Notes under the pieces: model-generated | The model's database searches: none | What the model was told of the DNA's origin: nothing | Seen by the model: only the letters and a program-made list of their open reading frames with translations | Source: Desulfallas thermosapovorans DSM 6562 | GTDB taxonomy: Bacteria > Bacillota > Desulfotomaculia > Desulfotomaculales > Desulfallaceae | Direction of reading: 5' to 3' | DNA length: 64,000 nucleotides | NCBI RefSeq assembly: GCF_008124625.1 | Contig: NZ_VNHM01000005.1 | Coordinates: forward strand, 62,001 to 126,000 | Program-made: the position numbers and the translations under genes | Shown: one piece after another, positions 18,350-26,575 of the stretch | Layout of the letters: the number at the start of each line of letters is the position of its first letter | Position numbering within the stretch: the first letter of the stretch is position 1

Positions 18350-20194
18350 ATGTGCGGAATTACCGGTTGGATAGATTTGGGTGCAGATATTACCCGGCAG
18401 CGTCCCACACTTGAGGCGATGAATGAATTCCAACTGCACCGGGGCCCCGATGCGGGCGGCATATGGCTCTCAACCCATGCCGCCCTGGGACATCGCAGGT
18501 TGATAGTGGTCGACCCGGCGGGTGGCGGACAGCCCATGCTTCGCCAGCGTGGTGATCATATATATGTAATGGTCTATAACGGAGAATTATACAACTCCCC
18601 GGAATTAAGGAGGGAATTGACGGCCCACGGATACACCTTCAGCGGTCATTCGGATACAGAAGTACTGTTATTATCTTATATTGAGTGGGGCGAGGATTGT
18701 TTGCAGCGTCTGAATGGTATCTATGCGCTGGCCATATGGAGCGAGCGGGACCAGAAGCTGTTTATGGCCCGGGACCGTCTGGGCGTAAAACCGCTGTTTT
18801 ATAGCCGGCGTGGCTGTGCATTGTATTTTGGCTCCGAGTTAAAGTCACTGCTGGCCCACCCGGCGGTGCAGGCTAGCGTGGATATTGACGGCCTGGCAGA
18901 AATACTGGTCATGGCGCCGGGGCGTACACCAGGTCACGGGGTATTTCGCAATGTGAGTGAGCTAAAACCGGGGCATTACCTGGTGTTTGACCGCAGCGGC
19001 TTGCGTATCCACCGCTACTGGCAATTGGAAAGCAAGCCCCACGAAGATGATTTGGATACCACCACAGCCAGGGTGCGTGAGCTTTTTTGCGACGCAGTAA
19101 CACGCCAGTTGGTGGCTGACGTGCCCATCTGCACTTTATTGTCGGGCGGGCTGGATTCCAGCGCCATCACAGCGGTAGTTGCAGAGGCCGGGAGGCATGC
19201 CGGTGATGGGCCATTGCATACTTGGTCAGTGGATTTTACTGGCAACGATAGGTATTTTATGCCTGATCTATTCCAACCCAACACCGATGCTCCCTGGATA
19301 CAACGCGTCTCGGAAAGCCTGGGCACCATGCACCACAGGGTCATCATTGACACACCCGAACTGGTGGACGCACTGGCGGTTGCCATGCAAGCCCGGGATT
19401 TACCGGGTATGGCTGACATAGATGCCTCGCTGTACCTTTTTTCCCGGGCGATTAAGCAATCAGCCACCGTAGCCCTTTCCGGGGAATGCGCGGATGAAAT
19501 ATTTGGTGGATATCCCTGGTTTCATAAGGTACGGGCCGCAGCCCAAGGCACATTTCCCTGGCTGCGGGGGCTTGGTGAGCGTATACGCATGCTGGCTCCC
19601 GGCGTAATCGATCTGCTAAAGCCGGTGGAATACGTAACCCGGCGTTATCAGGAAACACTGGCCGAGGTGCCCCGCCTGCCGGGCGAAGATCCCTGGGAGG
19701 CGCAACTGCGGGAACTAATGTACCTGACCATGAACTGGTTTATGGCTACTTTGCTGGAGCGCAAGGACCGCATGAGCATGGCGGTGGGTCTTGAAATGCG
19801 TGTTCCCTTTTGTGATCATCGCCTGGTGGAGTATGCCTGGAACATACCGTGGTCGATGAAAAATTACGGGGGTATGGAAAAGGGTATACTCCGCCGCGCG
19901 TTGACCGGTTTACTACCCGAGGAGGTGCTTAAGCGGCGCAAAAGCCCTTACCCCAAGTCTCACCACCCGGTTTATCTGAAAACAGTGCGGAAAATGGTTG
20001 GGGAAATTTTAGAAGATTCATCATCACCGCTGCGGCCGCTTATTAATGTAGATAACGTACGCCGCATGATCCAATCAACCGGAACATATTTTGACCAGCC
20101 CTTTTATGGCCAGTTGATGAAGGATGCCCAATATTTGGCTTATTTAATTCAGGTGGACGCCTGGTTTAGGGAATACGATGTATCAATATGTTAA
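18350..20194 (+). CDS. asnB: Asparagine synthase (glutamine-hydrolysing)
   Basis: Makes asparagine from aspartate, ATP and glutamine. 614 aa. Class II glutaminase domain at residues 1-210: nucleophile Cys2 in MCGITGWI, then LHRGPDAGG, GHRRLIVVD and VYNGELYN. Asn synthetase domain from about 230 with the P-loop-like CTLLSGGLDSSAI and GECADEIFGGY. The ATG at 18350 is fixed by the need for Cys at position 2 and by GGGAGGG just upstream; an ORF extension to 18263 lies in the leader. The leader has ANTAR-type hairpins and a terminator. Family members also modify other carboxylates, but the nitrogen context favours asparagine synthesis. Confidence 0.93.
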   Translation: MCGITGWIDLGADITRQRPTLEAMNEFQLHRGPDAGGIWLSTHAALGHRRLIVVDPAGGGQPMLRQRGDHIYVMVYNGELYNSPELRRELTAHGYTFSGHSDTEVLLLSYIEWGEDCLQRLNGIYALAIWSERDQKLFMARDRLGVKPLFYSRRGCALYFGSELKSLLAHPAVQASVDIDGLAEILVMAPGRTPGHGVFRNVSELKPGHYLVFDRSGLRIHRYWQLESKPHEDDLDTTTARVRELFCDAVTRQLVADVPICTLLSGGLDSSAITAVVAEAGRHAGDGPLHTWSVDFTGNDRYFMPDLFQPNTDAPWIQRVSESLGTMHHRVIIDTPELVDALAVAMQARDLPGMADIDASLYLFSRAIKQSATVALSGECADEIFGGYPWFHKVRAAAQGTFPWLRGLGERIRMLAPGVIDLLKPVEYVTRRYQETLAEVPRLPGEDPWEAQLRELMYLTMNWFMATLLERKDRMSMAVGLEMRVPFCDHRLVEYAWNIPWSMKNYGGMEKGILRRALTGLLPEEVLKRRKSPYPKSHHPVYLKTVRKMVGEILEDSSSPLRPLINVDNVRRMIQSTGTYFDQPFYGQLMKDAQYLAYLIQVDAWFREYDVSIC

Positions 20195-20293
20195 CATATC
20201 CGGGATTCGTGGATTACTGGTATATTGACATATGTGAATACGTATTACTGCCAGACGCCGGCAACAGGTAAACTATTTTACCGGATACGCAGG

Positions 20294-20357
20294 GAAACAC
20301 AGCGATGACCCCGGTTTTCAGATTATAATTGGAAAACCGGGGTCATCGCTGTGTTTC
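20294..20357. terminator. Perfect 26-bp inverted repeat, bidirectional terminator
   Basis: Arms 20294-20319 and 20332-20357 are perfectly complementary with a 12-base loop. It lies between the convergent ends of asnB and the glutamate synthase operon. T-tracts are short, so termination or 3'-end protection are both possible. Confidence 0.75.
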
Positions 20358-20397
20358 ATGTTTCCAAGAAAGCAGAAGTCCCGTCCCCTTGCTTCCC

Positions 20398-21258
20398 TCA
20401 GTAAGCATATATTTGACCGTAAGGTCTTAAGGATACCGGGATTAATTTATGGAATGGACCGTTAAGGATTTGATCCGGGTTACCGCCGAAGTGACGGCAG
20501 TATTCCCGCACATAACGCGCAACAATTGCTTCATCCCGGTCCTGTAGCGGGCGCACTCCCACTTCTTTGCCCAGCTGGTGCTCCTTTACACAGCCCCGGA
20601 GGTAAATTACTCCGCCGTGCATACCGGTGCCGATGTAGTTGGCCCGGTGTGGTTCATTTTCCCGCAAGTTTAAGCCCAGCAGCAGCACCATACCCCCGGC
20701 CATATATTCGCCCAGAAAATCCTGGGCCGTGCCCCCCACAACCAGCACGGGAGTTTTATCCCGGTATTCCTTCATGTGAATGGCAGTGCGGTAACCCACG
20801 TTATCCCTGATAAAAATTTGGCCGCCCCGCATGGACATGGCCGTTACATCCCCCGCCCGGCCATGTACAATAATTTGCCCCTCATCCATGGTATTGCCTA
20901 CTCCGTCTTGGGCATTGCCGTGTACAATGATGCGGTGACCGTTTAAAAAAGCACCCAAATCATTGCCTGGAAATTTATTAACTTCTATGTCCAGTTTATC
21001 GTCCCCGGGGATATACAGCCGGGTTCCGATGTACCTTTGCCCAAAAACATTGTTAATAACCAGCTCTGTACTGCCCTTTTGCACAGTTTCCCTGAGCAAA
21101 TCATTTAATTCCTTGTGCTTCAGCCCCCGGGCATCTATGGTGGCCCTGTGGCCATCAATACTCACTCTGGTTTCGTATAGAAAATCCACCGGTTGTAAAT
21201 TATCCAAAAAATTATCGCGATAACCGAACTTAACATTCAATCCATTCAATCCGTTCAT
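20398..21258 (-). CDS. Glutamate synthase GXGXG (beta-helix) subunit
   Basis: 286-aa stand-alone equivalent of the C-terminal GXGXG domain of glutamate synthase large subunit, as in split archaeal-type enzymes. The right-handed beta-helix repeats are visible as GNAQDGVGNTMDEGQIIVHG, GRAGDVTAMSMRGGQIFI, and GGTAQDFLGEYMAGGMVLLLG. It holds the other subunits in place and does not catalyse by itself. Last gene of the five-gene operon 25823-20398; a hairpin (21319-21354) lies between it and the synthase subunit. GGGGGAGTG precedes the ATG. Confidence 0.92.
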   Translation of the reverse strand: MNGLNGLNVKFGYRDNFLDNLQPVDFLYETRVSIDGHRATIDARGLKHKELNDLLRETVQKGSTELVINNVFGQRYIGTRLYIPGDDKLDIEVNKFPGNDLGAFLNGHRIIVHGNAQDGVGNTMDEGQIIVHGRAGDVTAMSMRGGQIFIRDNVGYRTAIHMKEYRDKTPVLVVGGTAQDFLGEYMAGGMVLLLGLNLRENEPHRANYIGTGMHGGVIYLRGCVKEHQLGKEVGVRPLQDRDEAIVARYVREYCRHFGGNPDQILNGPFHKLIPVSLRPYGQIYAY

Positions 21259-21318
21259 TTAATCACTCCCCCGATATTTCCCGATATGTACTGATAACCG
21301 TGTGCTGTCTTGATAGGT

Positions 21319-21354
21319 CCGGTTGTTGAAATATTAAAATCTTTCAACAACCGG
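21319..21354 (-). other. Intercistronic hairpin in the glutamate synthase operon
   Basis: CCGGTTGTTGAAA and its perfect complement flank a ten-base loop, in the 125-bp gap between the synthase and GXGXG genes. No T-tract follows on the coding strand, so an mRNA processing or stability element is more likely than a terminator. Confidence 0.55.
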
Positions 21355-21383
21355 TACCATCTTTTAAGGGTGGTTTTTTCAGA

Positions 21384-22898
21384 CTACTCCCCGGCTCCCT
21401 TTACCCCCAGCACGTTAAGTTCCCATTCCTCAAGGCCTACACCGCGCAGGTGTTCCCGGTTGGCACGCAAGCTTTCTATGGCATTGACGCCCAGACCACC
21501 CAGCATTTCCTGGATTTCGTGACTCCAGCCCTTTAACAGGTTAACCAGCCTCCGGCTGGTGATTTCCGGATTCAGCCGCTTGGTCAAATAGGGATCCTGG
21601 GTACAAATACCCCAGTTGCACTTGCCTGTATAACATTTATGGCAAAGGGTACAGCCCATGGCCACCAGAGCAGCGGTACCGATGTACACACCATCGGCCC
21701 CCAGGGCAATGGCTTTGATGGCATCGGCGGAGCAACGGATACCCCCGGCGGCCATGATGGAGCATTTGTTTCGGATACCCTCATCCCGTAACCTTTTATC
21801 CACTGCAGCCAGGGCCAACTCCAAAGGTATACCCACATTGTCACGGGTGGCCAGGGGTGCGGCACCGGTGCCACCCCTGATACCATCAATGGCCACGATG
21901 TCCGCCCCGGCCCGGACAATGCCCGAAGCAATGGCCGCAACGTTGTGTACTGCGGCAATTTTTACCGAAACCGGCTTGGTGTAATTGGTAGCCTCTTTCA
22001 ATGCGTATATCAACATGGACAAATCTTCAATGGAATATATGTCATGCTGGGGTGCCGGGGATAGTGCATCCGTACCCCGGGGGATCATTCTGGTTTGGGC
22101 GATATAATCCGAAACCTTTTCCCCGGGCAGGTGCCCGCCGATTCCAGGCTTGGCTCCCTGGCCTATTTTTATTTCAATAACCCGGGCGCTGTTTAAATAA
22201 TCGGCATCCACCCCGAACCGGCCGCTGGCACACTGCACAATGGCGTGTCCGGCGTATTCTTCGCGCATTTCCACAGGTAATCCGCCCTCACCGGTATTGA
22301 ATAACACACCGGCCTCTTTGGCCGCCATAGCCAGGGATTTAAAGGCGGGGTAACTGATCGCCCCCAGAGACATGGCGGAAAATACCAGCGGTATTTTTAC
22401 CGGTACGTTGGGATAAACCGGTGAAACTAGTCTTGCCTTGCCTGCACTAAATTCAATTTTTAAGGTATCCGGCTTGCGACCTAAAAAGGTCTGTAATTCC
22501 ATGGGTTCCCTCAGCGGGTCAATGGAAGGATTGGTCACCTGGGAAGCATTAAGTACCAGGTGGTCCCAATAAATCCGGTATGGTTTGTCATTGCCGCTGC
22601 CGGTCAAAACCACACCGCCCGTGGCAGCCTGTTTTTTCAAGTTTTGCATTTTATCTCTGGTCCAGCTGCTGTTGGGACGGTAATCAGCCAATCGGGGTCG
22701 TACATGTAAAGCCTCGGTGGGACAAAGGGTTACACAGCGTTGGCAGCCCACGCAGTCCTTTTCAGAAGTAAAAAATCTTTCCAATTCCGGATCGTACAGG
22801 TGTACCCCGTTGGCACATTGTCGCTGGCATACCCGGCAGCGAATACACCTGTCTTCCCGCCGTTCAACTATAAATTCCGATAATAGGTTAGGATACAT
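21384..22898 (-). CDS. Glutamate synthase FMN/synthase subunit with ferredoxin domain
   Basis: 504-aa catalytic subunit that aminates 2-oxoglutarate to glutamate on FMN. Residues 1-65 are a two-cluster ferredoxin domain (C18/21/24/28 and C49/52/55/59). The synthase TIM barrel follows (PF01645): EIKIGQGAKPGIGGHLPG, DGIRGGTGAAPLA, AAGGIR. A second cysteine set CTLCHKCYTGKCNWGIC near residues 425-441 matches the [3Fe-4S] region of glutamate synthases. Located between the glutaminase and GXGXG genes of the split operon. Electrons probably come from the upstream ferredoxin and FAD subunits. Confidence 0.95.
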   Translation of the reverse strand: MYPNLLSEFIVERREDRCIRCRVCQRQCANGVHLYDPELERFFTSEKDCVGCQRCVTLCPTEALHVRPRLADYRPNSSWTRDKMQNLKKQAATGGVVLTGSGNDKPYRIYWDHLVLNASQVTNPSIDPLREPMELQTFLGRKPDTLKIEFSAGKARLVSPVYPNVPVKIPLVFSAMSLGAISYPAFKSLAMAAKEAGVLFNTGEGGLPVEMREEYAGHAIVQCASGRFGVDADYLNSARVIEIKIGQGAKPGIGGHLPGEKVSDYIAQTRMIPRGTDALSPAPQHDIYSIEDLSMLIYALKEATNYTKPVSVKIAAVHNVAAIASGIVRAGADIVAIDGIRGGTGAAPLATRDNVGIPLELALAAVDKRLRDEGIRNKCSIMAAGGIRCSADAIKAIALGADGVYIGTAALVAMGCTLCHKCYTGKCNWGICTQDPYLTKRLNPEITSRRLVNLLKGWSHEIQEMLGGLGVNAIESLRANREHLRGVGLEEWELNVLGVKGAGE

Positions 22899-22911
22899 AT
22901 ATACACCACCC

Positions 22912-24057
22912 TTAAATGGATTTATTTAAACTTTGCAAGTGATCCCGGGTGTGCAATCTGACTACCACCGGTTCACCGCCGGGGGGTGTCCAGGCCAGTT
23001 CCAGGTCCGGGCATACCGCCCGGATGGCCGCTTCTTCAGAAGATAAGAATACCAGATCACCCTTGGCGCCCGCCGTTATAGGCCGCAGCCTGATACGGTC
23101 GGTAAGACCGATCATTTCATTGTGATGGGCGACAATAACCGTGAAAGGACCGTTCATTAACAGAGGCGCATAAGTCATGCGCAGCGCCGTATATAATTCT
23201 CTATCACTGTCATCCATACGGTAAATGGCTTCCCACATGGGCGGGGCAAAAATTTTCGCCACCACTTCAATGGGCAGCCCCTGGCGCCGCATCAATAAAT
23301 CCACTGCATAGGCCAGCACTTCGGTATCCGTGTGAAGAGTACAGTAATAATTATGCATTTCCAGAAACCGGCGGTTGGCGCCGTATGAAGAGATCTCTCC
23401 GTTATGCACCACCGTCCAGTCCAATATTGAGAGCGGGTGTGCCCCGCCCCACCAACCCGGGGTATTGGTGGGAAACCTGCTGTGTACCGTCCATATATAT
23501 CCCTCGTATAGATCATCCAGCATGAAGTAATCCGCTATTTCTTCGGGAAATCCAACGCCCTTAAAAACACCGACATCTTTACCCGATGAAAATACGTAAG
23601 CATTATCTATGTGGCTGTTCAGGTACATCACTTTGTTGATCACATACTCATCATCAGGGATATTTTCCTCGGCACCGCTTTTTTGCGGGGCTACGAAATA
23701 TCGCCAGGCCAGAGGAGGAGCAAACAGGCGGATATTCGGGTTGGTGGGTATCTCTTCATCAAACACCACGTAAAAATTCTGCTTTAAAAAAGCTTCCACG
23801 TTCTTTTGGGCCGTTGGACTTTTGTCCTGGTAGATAATGTGCAGTGCATAATACTCTTTATATTTGGGATACAGACCATAAATGGCAAACCCGCCACCCA
23901 GACCGCTGCCCCGTACTTTCATGTTCTTAATGGCGTCAATGGCCATCTGGCCGCCGAATCTGACACCGCCTGTATGCATGACCCCAAACAGCCCGCAGGC
24001 GTCCATTTCTTTGTCCGGCACAAACCTTTCGCTTTGATAGTATTGTTTTACCAGCAT
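22912..24057 (-). CDS. Glutamate synthase class II glutaminase subunit
   Basis: 381-aa class II glutamine amidotransferase that releases ammonia from glutamine for the synthase subunit. The nucleophile is Cys21 in MDACGLFGVM, so a 20-residue propeptide must be removed, as known for glutamate synthases. Other family motifs: SRFPTN and HPLSILDWTVVHNGEISSYG near residues 195-225, and LHTDTEVLAYAVDL. It starts almost at the end of the FAD gene (one base apart) and 13 bp before the synthase gene, so the operon is tightly packed. Confidence 0.93.
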   Translation of the reverse strand: MLVKQYYQSERFVPDKEMDACGLFGVMHTGGVRFGGQMAIDAIKNMKVRGSGLGGGFAIYGLYPKYKEYYALHIIYQDKSPTAQKNVEAFLKQNFYVVFDEEIPTNPNIRLFAPPLAWRYFVAPQKSGAEENIPDDEYVINKVMYLNSHIDNAYVFSSGKDVGVFKGVGFPEEIADYFMLDDLYEGYIWTVHSRFPTNTPGWWGGAHPLSILDWTVVHNGEISSYGANRRFLEMHNYYCTLHTDTEVLAYAVDLLMRRQGLPIEVVAKIFAPPMWEAIYRMDDSDRELYTALRMTYAPLLMNGPFTVIVAHHNEMIGLTDRIRLRPITAGAKGDLVFLSSEEAAIRAVCPDLELAWTPPGGEPVVVRLHTRDHLQSLNKSI

Positions 24058-25365
24058 TTATACCACCCCTAAAATCACGTCATCTTGCAGCAGTTTCCAG
24101 CGCAGTGTTTCCGGTAAATCAGCGTATCCAAAATCTGTTTTAAATAAATCCTTTATAAAGGCCCGCACATCGGTTTTGCGCCGCATCAAATTTAAAAATA
24201 TACCCGCCCTGGCTATTTGGCCAACCAGTATAAAACCTTTGATATGACCTTTTTCAGAGAGGATAAATTTCCGGTATGTTTGAGTGTCCTTGTTATATTC
24301 CTGGATTACATCCAGCCCGTCTGGGGTTTCTGCCCCGGTAACATTGATACCGGCATTGATGATGTTAATATCAAAAAAGTGCATGGCATTCATAGCGGTG
24401 CCCTGGACAAATGCCCTTTCCATACCCGCCATATTGAACCCGGCAATACGGCCACCCAGATAAGCATTGGGCCACAGCGGCAAGTTCTGACCGGCACCTG
24501 TCACAAAGTTATAGGTAGAGGCGCAGTCACCGCAGGCATAGATGCCCGGTACAGCGGTTTGCATGTTTTTATCCACTACAATACCCCGGTTGACCTCTAT
24601 ACCCGTGCCCTGGGCCAGTTCCACCCTGGGTGCCACTCCCACCCCCACGATGAGTAAATCGCAGGGTATGCTACGCCCGTCTTTTAAGGTAACGCTCTCC
24701 ACCCGTTGGGTGCCGTGCACCTGATCGATGGTGTTGTTTAAATACAATGTCACCCCGGCCTTTTGCAGTGCGCCTTCCACCAAATGGGACGTGGTTTCAT
24801 CAACCACCGGTGCCAGTAACCGGTCGGCCAGTTCCAGCACATGCACATCAAGGCCCCTTTTATGCAGTACCTCGGCAGCCATCAAACCGATAACACCGCC
24901 CCCCAGTACCACGGCGCTTCGGACAGCGGGCAGTTCCCTTTCAATACCCAACACATCCTTCATGCTGTGAAAACTAAACACATTTTGTTGTTTATCAAGT
25001 CCGGAAATGGGCGGGTATACCGGTTTCCCACCCGTAGCCAGCAGCAATTTACCATAGCCCAGCCGACTACCATTGTCCAGTTCCACCATCCGAACTGCAC
25101 TATGGATTTTTACCGCCCGGCGTTCCTTGATAACACTGACCCGGGCACGATCATAAAAATCACGGGGTCGGTAATACATTTTATTTCTGGTTATCTGACC
25201 GCCCAGGTAATAGGGGATCAAAGCCCTCGAGTATACGTGGTGCTCTTCTTCGGCCACCAGGGCCACCGTACCGTTTTTGTCCATACTTCGTAAACCCTCT
25301 ATACAACCCACAGCTCCCGCAGAGTTGCCTATAATCAAGTAATCATAATCGCCCATATTACCCAT
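24058..25365 (-). CDS. FAD-dependent pyridine-nucleotide oxidoreductase subunit
   Basis: FAD/NAD(P)-binding oxidoreductase, 435 aa. First Rossmann motif GNSAGAVGCIEGL near the start, second dinucleotide motif VVLGGGVIGLMAAEVLHKRG near residue 150, and the FAD-binding GIYACGDCAS near 285. It resembles NADH-dependent rubredoxin/nitrite reductase-type flavoproteins. In this operon it probably passes electrons from NAD(P)H (or to ferredoxin) to the split glutamate synthase. Start chosen at ATG 25365 with GGGGGG 8 bases upstream; ATG 25380 is possible. The redox partner is inferred from context. Confidence 0.88.
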   Translation of the reverse strand: MGNMGDYDYLIIGNSAGAVGCIEGLRSMDKNGTVALVAEEEHHVYSRALIPYYLGGQITRNKMYYRPRDFYDRARVSVIKERRAVKIHSAVRMVELDNGSRLGYGKLLLATGGKPVYPPISGLDKQQNVFSFHSMKDVLGIERELPAVRSAVVLGGGVIGLMAAEVLHKRGLDVHVLELADRLLAPVVDETTSHLVEGALQKAGVTLYLNNTIDQVHGTQRVESVTLKDGRSIPCDLLIVGVGVAPRVELAQGTGIEVNRGIVVDKNMQTAVPGIYACGDCASTYNFVTGAGQNLPLWPNAYLGGRIAGFNMAGMERAFVQGTAMNAMHFFDINIINAGINVTGAETPDGLDVIQEYNKDTQTYRKFILSEKGHIKGFILVGQIARAGIFLNLMRRKTDVRAFIKDLFKTDFGYADLPETLRWKLLQDDVILGVV

Positions 25366-25385
25366 CGATGATCCCCCCATATTAA

Positions 25386-25823
25386 TTAGCAGTCCTCGTA
25401 TACCAGTGCCCCGTTGGGACAGTGGCTTACACAATAAAGGGTATCCAGCCCGGCGCAAAGGTCGCATTTAATAACTTCCCTTTTTCGTGGATTTATAAAT
25501 ATGCTTCCGTAGGGACAGGTCAGCACGCAGCTATAGCAACCCACACACTGGTTTGGGTTATGCAACACCCGCCCGGTCTCCGGGTCCTTGGATAAAGCCC
25601 CGCTAATACAGGCGGTGACACAGTCCGGTTCGGCACAGTGCCTGCACTGCAGGGCAAAGGTAAGGGGCAGCTTTTCCTCCACCACCAGCCTGGGCAGCGG
25701 TTTTTCCTCTTCATATAGAAAAGCCTTGATAATGTGTTTGGATTTGGAGTGGGCCACCGCACACCATACTTCGCACAGGTGACAACCCATACAAACCTCG
25801 GGTTTGGCCTTGATTCTCCCCAT
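25386..25823 (-). CDS. Multi-cluster 4Fe-4S ferredoxin subunit
   Basis: 145-aa ferredoxin of the DMSO-reductase/HycB type. Four cysteine groups are visible: CMGCHLCEVWC, CRHCAEPDCVTAC, CVGCYSCVLTC and CDLC...CVSHC, enough for up to four [4Fe-4S] clusters. It is the first gene of the glutamate synthase operon and probably links the FAD subunit to the synthase or to cellular ferredoxin. ATG 25823 is preferred because GGAAGGG lies 9 bases upstream; in-frame ATGs at 25832 and 25841 are alternatives. Tandem ANTAR-type leaders precede it. Confidence 0.9.
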   Translation of the reverse strand: MGRIKAKPEVCMGCHLCEVWCAVAHSKSKHIIKAFLYEEEKPLPRLVVEEKLPLTFALQCRHCAEPDCVTACISGALSKDPETGRVLHNPNQCVGCYSCVLTCPYGSIFINPRKREVIKCDLCAGLDTLYCVSHCPNGALVYEDC

Positions 25824-25888
25824 ATTGTTCATCCCTTCCATGTAAAATGCATTTACGGTTAAAATTTAAATGTAGCGCAATTTGCGCA

Positions 25889-25977
25889 AAATAAAAAGGC
25901 CCACAAAGTATGGCCTTATATGAAGGTAGGACCTTATTACAAAAGGTATAACCTTATCAAGCAATACTTTGTGGGCC
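25889..25977 (-). terminator. Proximal leader terminator of the glutamate synthase operon
   Basis: On the minus strand a 14-bp perfect stem (25977-25964 with 25911-25898) closes a 52-base loop and is followed by TTTTTATTTT. Its first four bases are the 3' arm of the ANTAR-type hairpin at 25973-25986. Confidence 0.85.
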
Positions 25978-26016
25978 GCATCGCCCTTTTAAACTATACG
26001 GTCTCGCCATTGAGCC
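25973..26016 (-). promoter_or_regulatory. ANTAR-type antiterminator, proximal copy, glutamate synthase operon
   Basis: Minus strand: hairpin 1 GGCTC-AATGGC-GAGACC (26016-26000, one mismatch) and hairpin 2 GGGC-GATGCG-GCCC (25986-25973). Loop 1 is identical to that before glnA-1; loop 2 has G instead of A at position 1 but keeps G4. Confidence 0.75.
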
Positions 26017-26082
26017 GCCGGCAAATTGATGCTTATTGCTTATCAAATTGTGGAATGGTATTTTATGTATTTTATTAGGAAA

Positions 26083-26135
26083 CAAAAAACGTCCAAATAA
26101 CTTGCTTCAAGCAAATTATTGGGACGCCATTGTCC
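26083..26135 (-). promoter_or_regulatory. ANTAR-type hairpin and terminator, distal copy, glutamate synthase operon
   Basis: Minus strand: hairpin GGAC-AATGGC-GTCC (26135-26122) shares GTCC with the 5' arm of a terminator (26125-26091, ten pairs with one mismatch plus an inner TTGCT/AGCAA stem) followed by GTTTTTTG. A canonical first hairpin was not found upstream. Confidence 0.7.
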
Positions 26136-26367
26136 AAAAACTATTTTGTTTGCTTAGTCAATTATACTAATTCACAGAAAAAATGCAAGCATGTCAAGCT
26201 AAAATATTGAGAAAATATTGTATACATTAATTAAGAAATTATGCATGAAATCAGGGTTTGTGCGGTAGATGTTTTTTGTAATTAAGTGCTATAAAAAATA
26301 TTCAACGAAGGTTATTGCAAACCAAGTACAATTCTATTATAATTACCTTATCTAATTAAATATTACT

Positions 26368-26407
26368 TAATACAACGGTGTATTATTAATAACTTGGCAA
26401 TGAAGCC
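26368..26407 (+). promoter_or_regulatory. ANTAR-type antiterminator A of glnA-2
   Basis: Hairpin 1 TAATAC-AACGGT-GTATTA (26368-26385) and hairpin 2 GGC-AATGAA-GCC (26396-26407). Both loops are six bases with A1 and G4. Hairpin 2 overlaps the terminator at 26405. Confidence 0.82.
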
Positions 26408-26451
26408 CATGAACAGTTCTATATTAACTGTTCATGGGCTCTTGTTATTTT
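26405..26451 (+). terminator. Leader terminator A of glnA-2
   Basis: GCCCATGAACAGTT (26405-26418) and its perfect complement (26426-26439), followed by TCTTGTTATTTT. Confidence 0.88.
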
Positions 26452-26452
26452 A

Positions 26453-26493
26453 CCCGCGTAGCGAAGGGCGAAAAAAACCGGCAAAGAAGCCGG
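26453..26493 (+). promoter_or_regulatory. ANTAR-type antiterminator B of glnA-2
   Basis: Hairpin 2 CCGGC-AAAGAA-GCCGG (26478-26493) has A1 and G4. The first hairpin is not canonical: 26453-26468 can form CCC/GGG around a short CGC/GCG stem. Confidence 0.65.
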
Positions 26494-26533
26494 CGCAAGG
26501 CTTGTAAAAACAAACCTTGTGCCGGCTTTTTAT
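26489..26533 (+). terminator. Leader terminator B of glnA-2
   Basis: GCCGGCGCAAGG (26489-26500) with CCTTGTGCCGGC (26515-26526), one G-U pair, followed by TTTTTATATT. It shares GCCGG with the preceding hairpin and ends about 40 bp before the start codon. Confidence 0.88.
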
Positions 26534-26575
26534 ATTAAAGCTAATCACTTAATCATTAGAAAGGTGGTTTCGACT

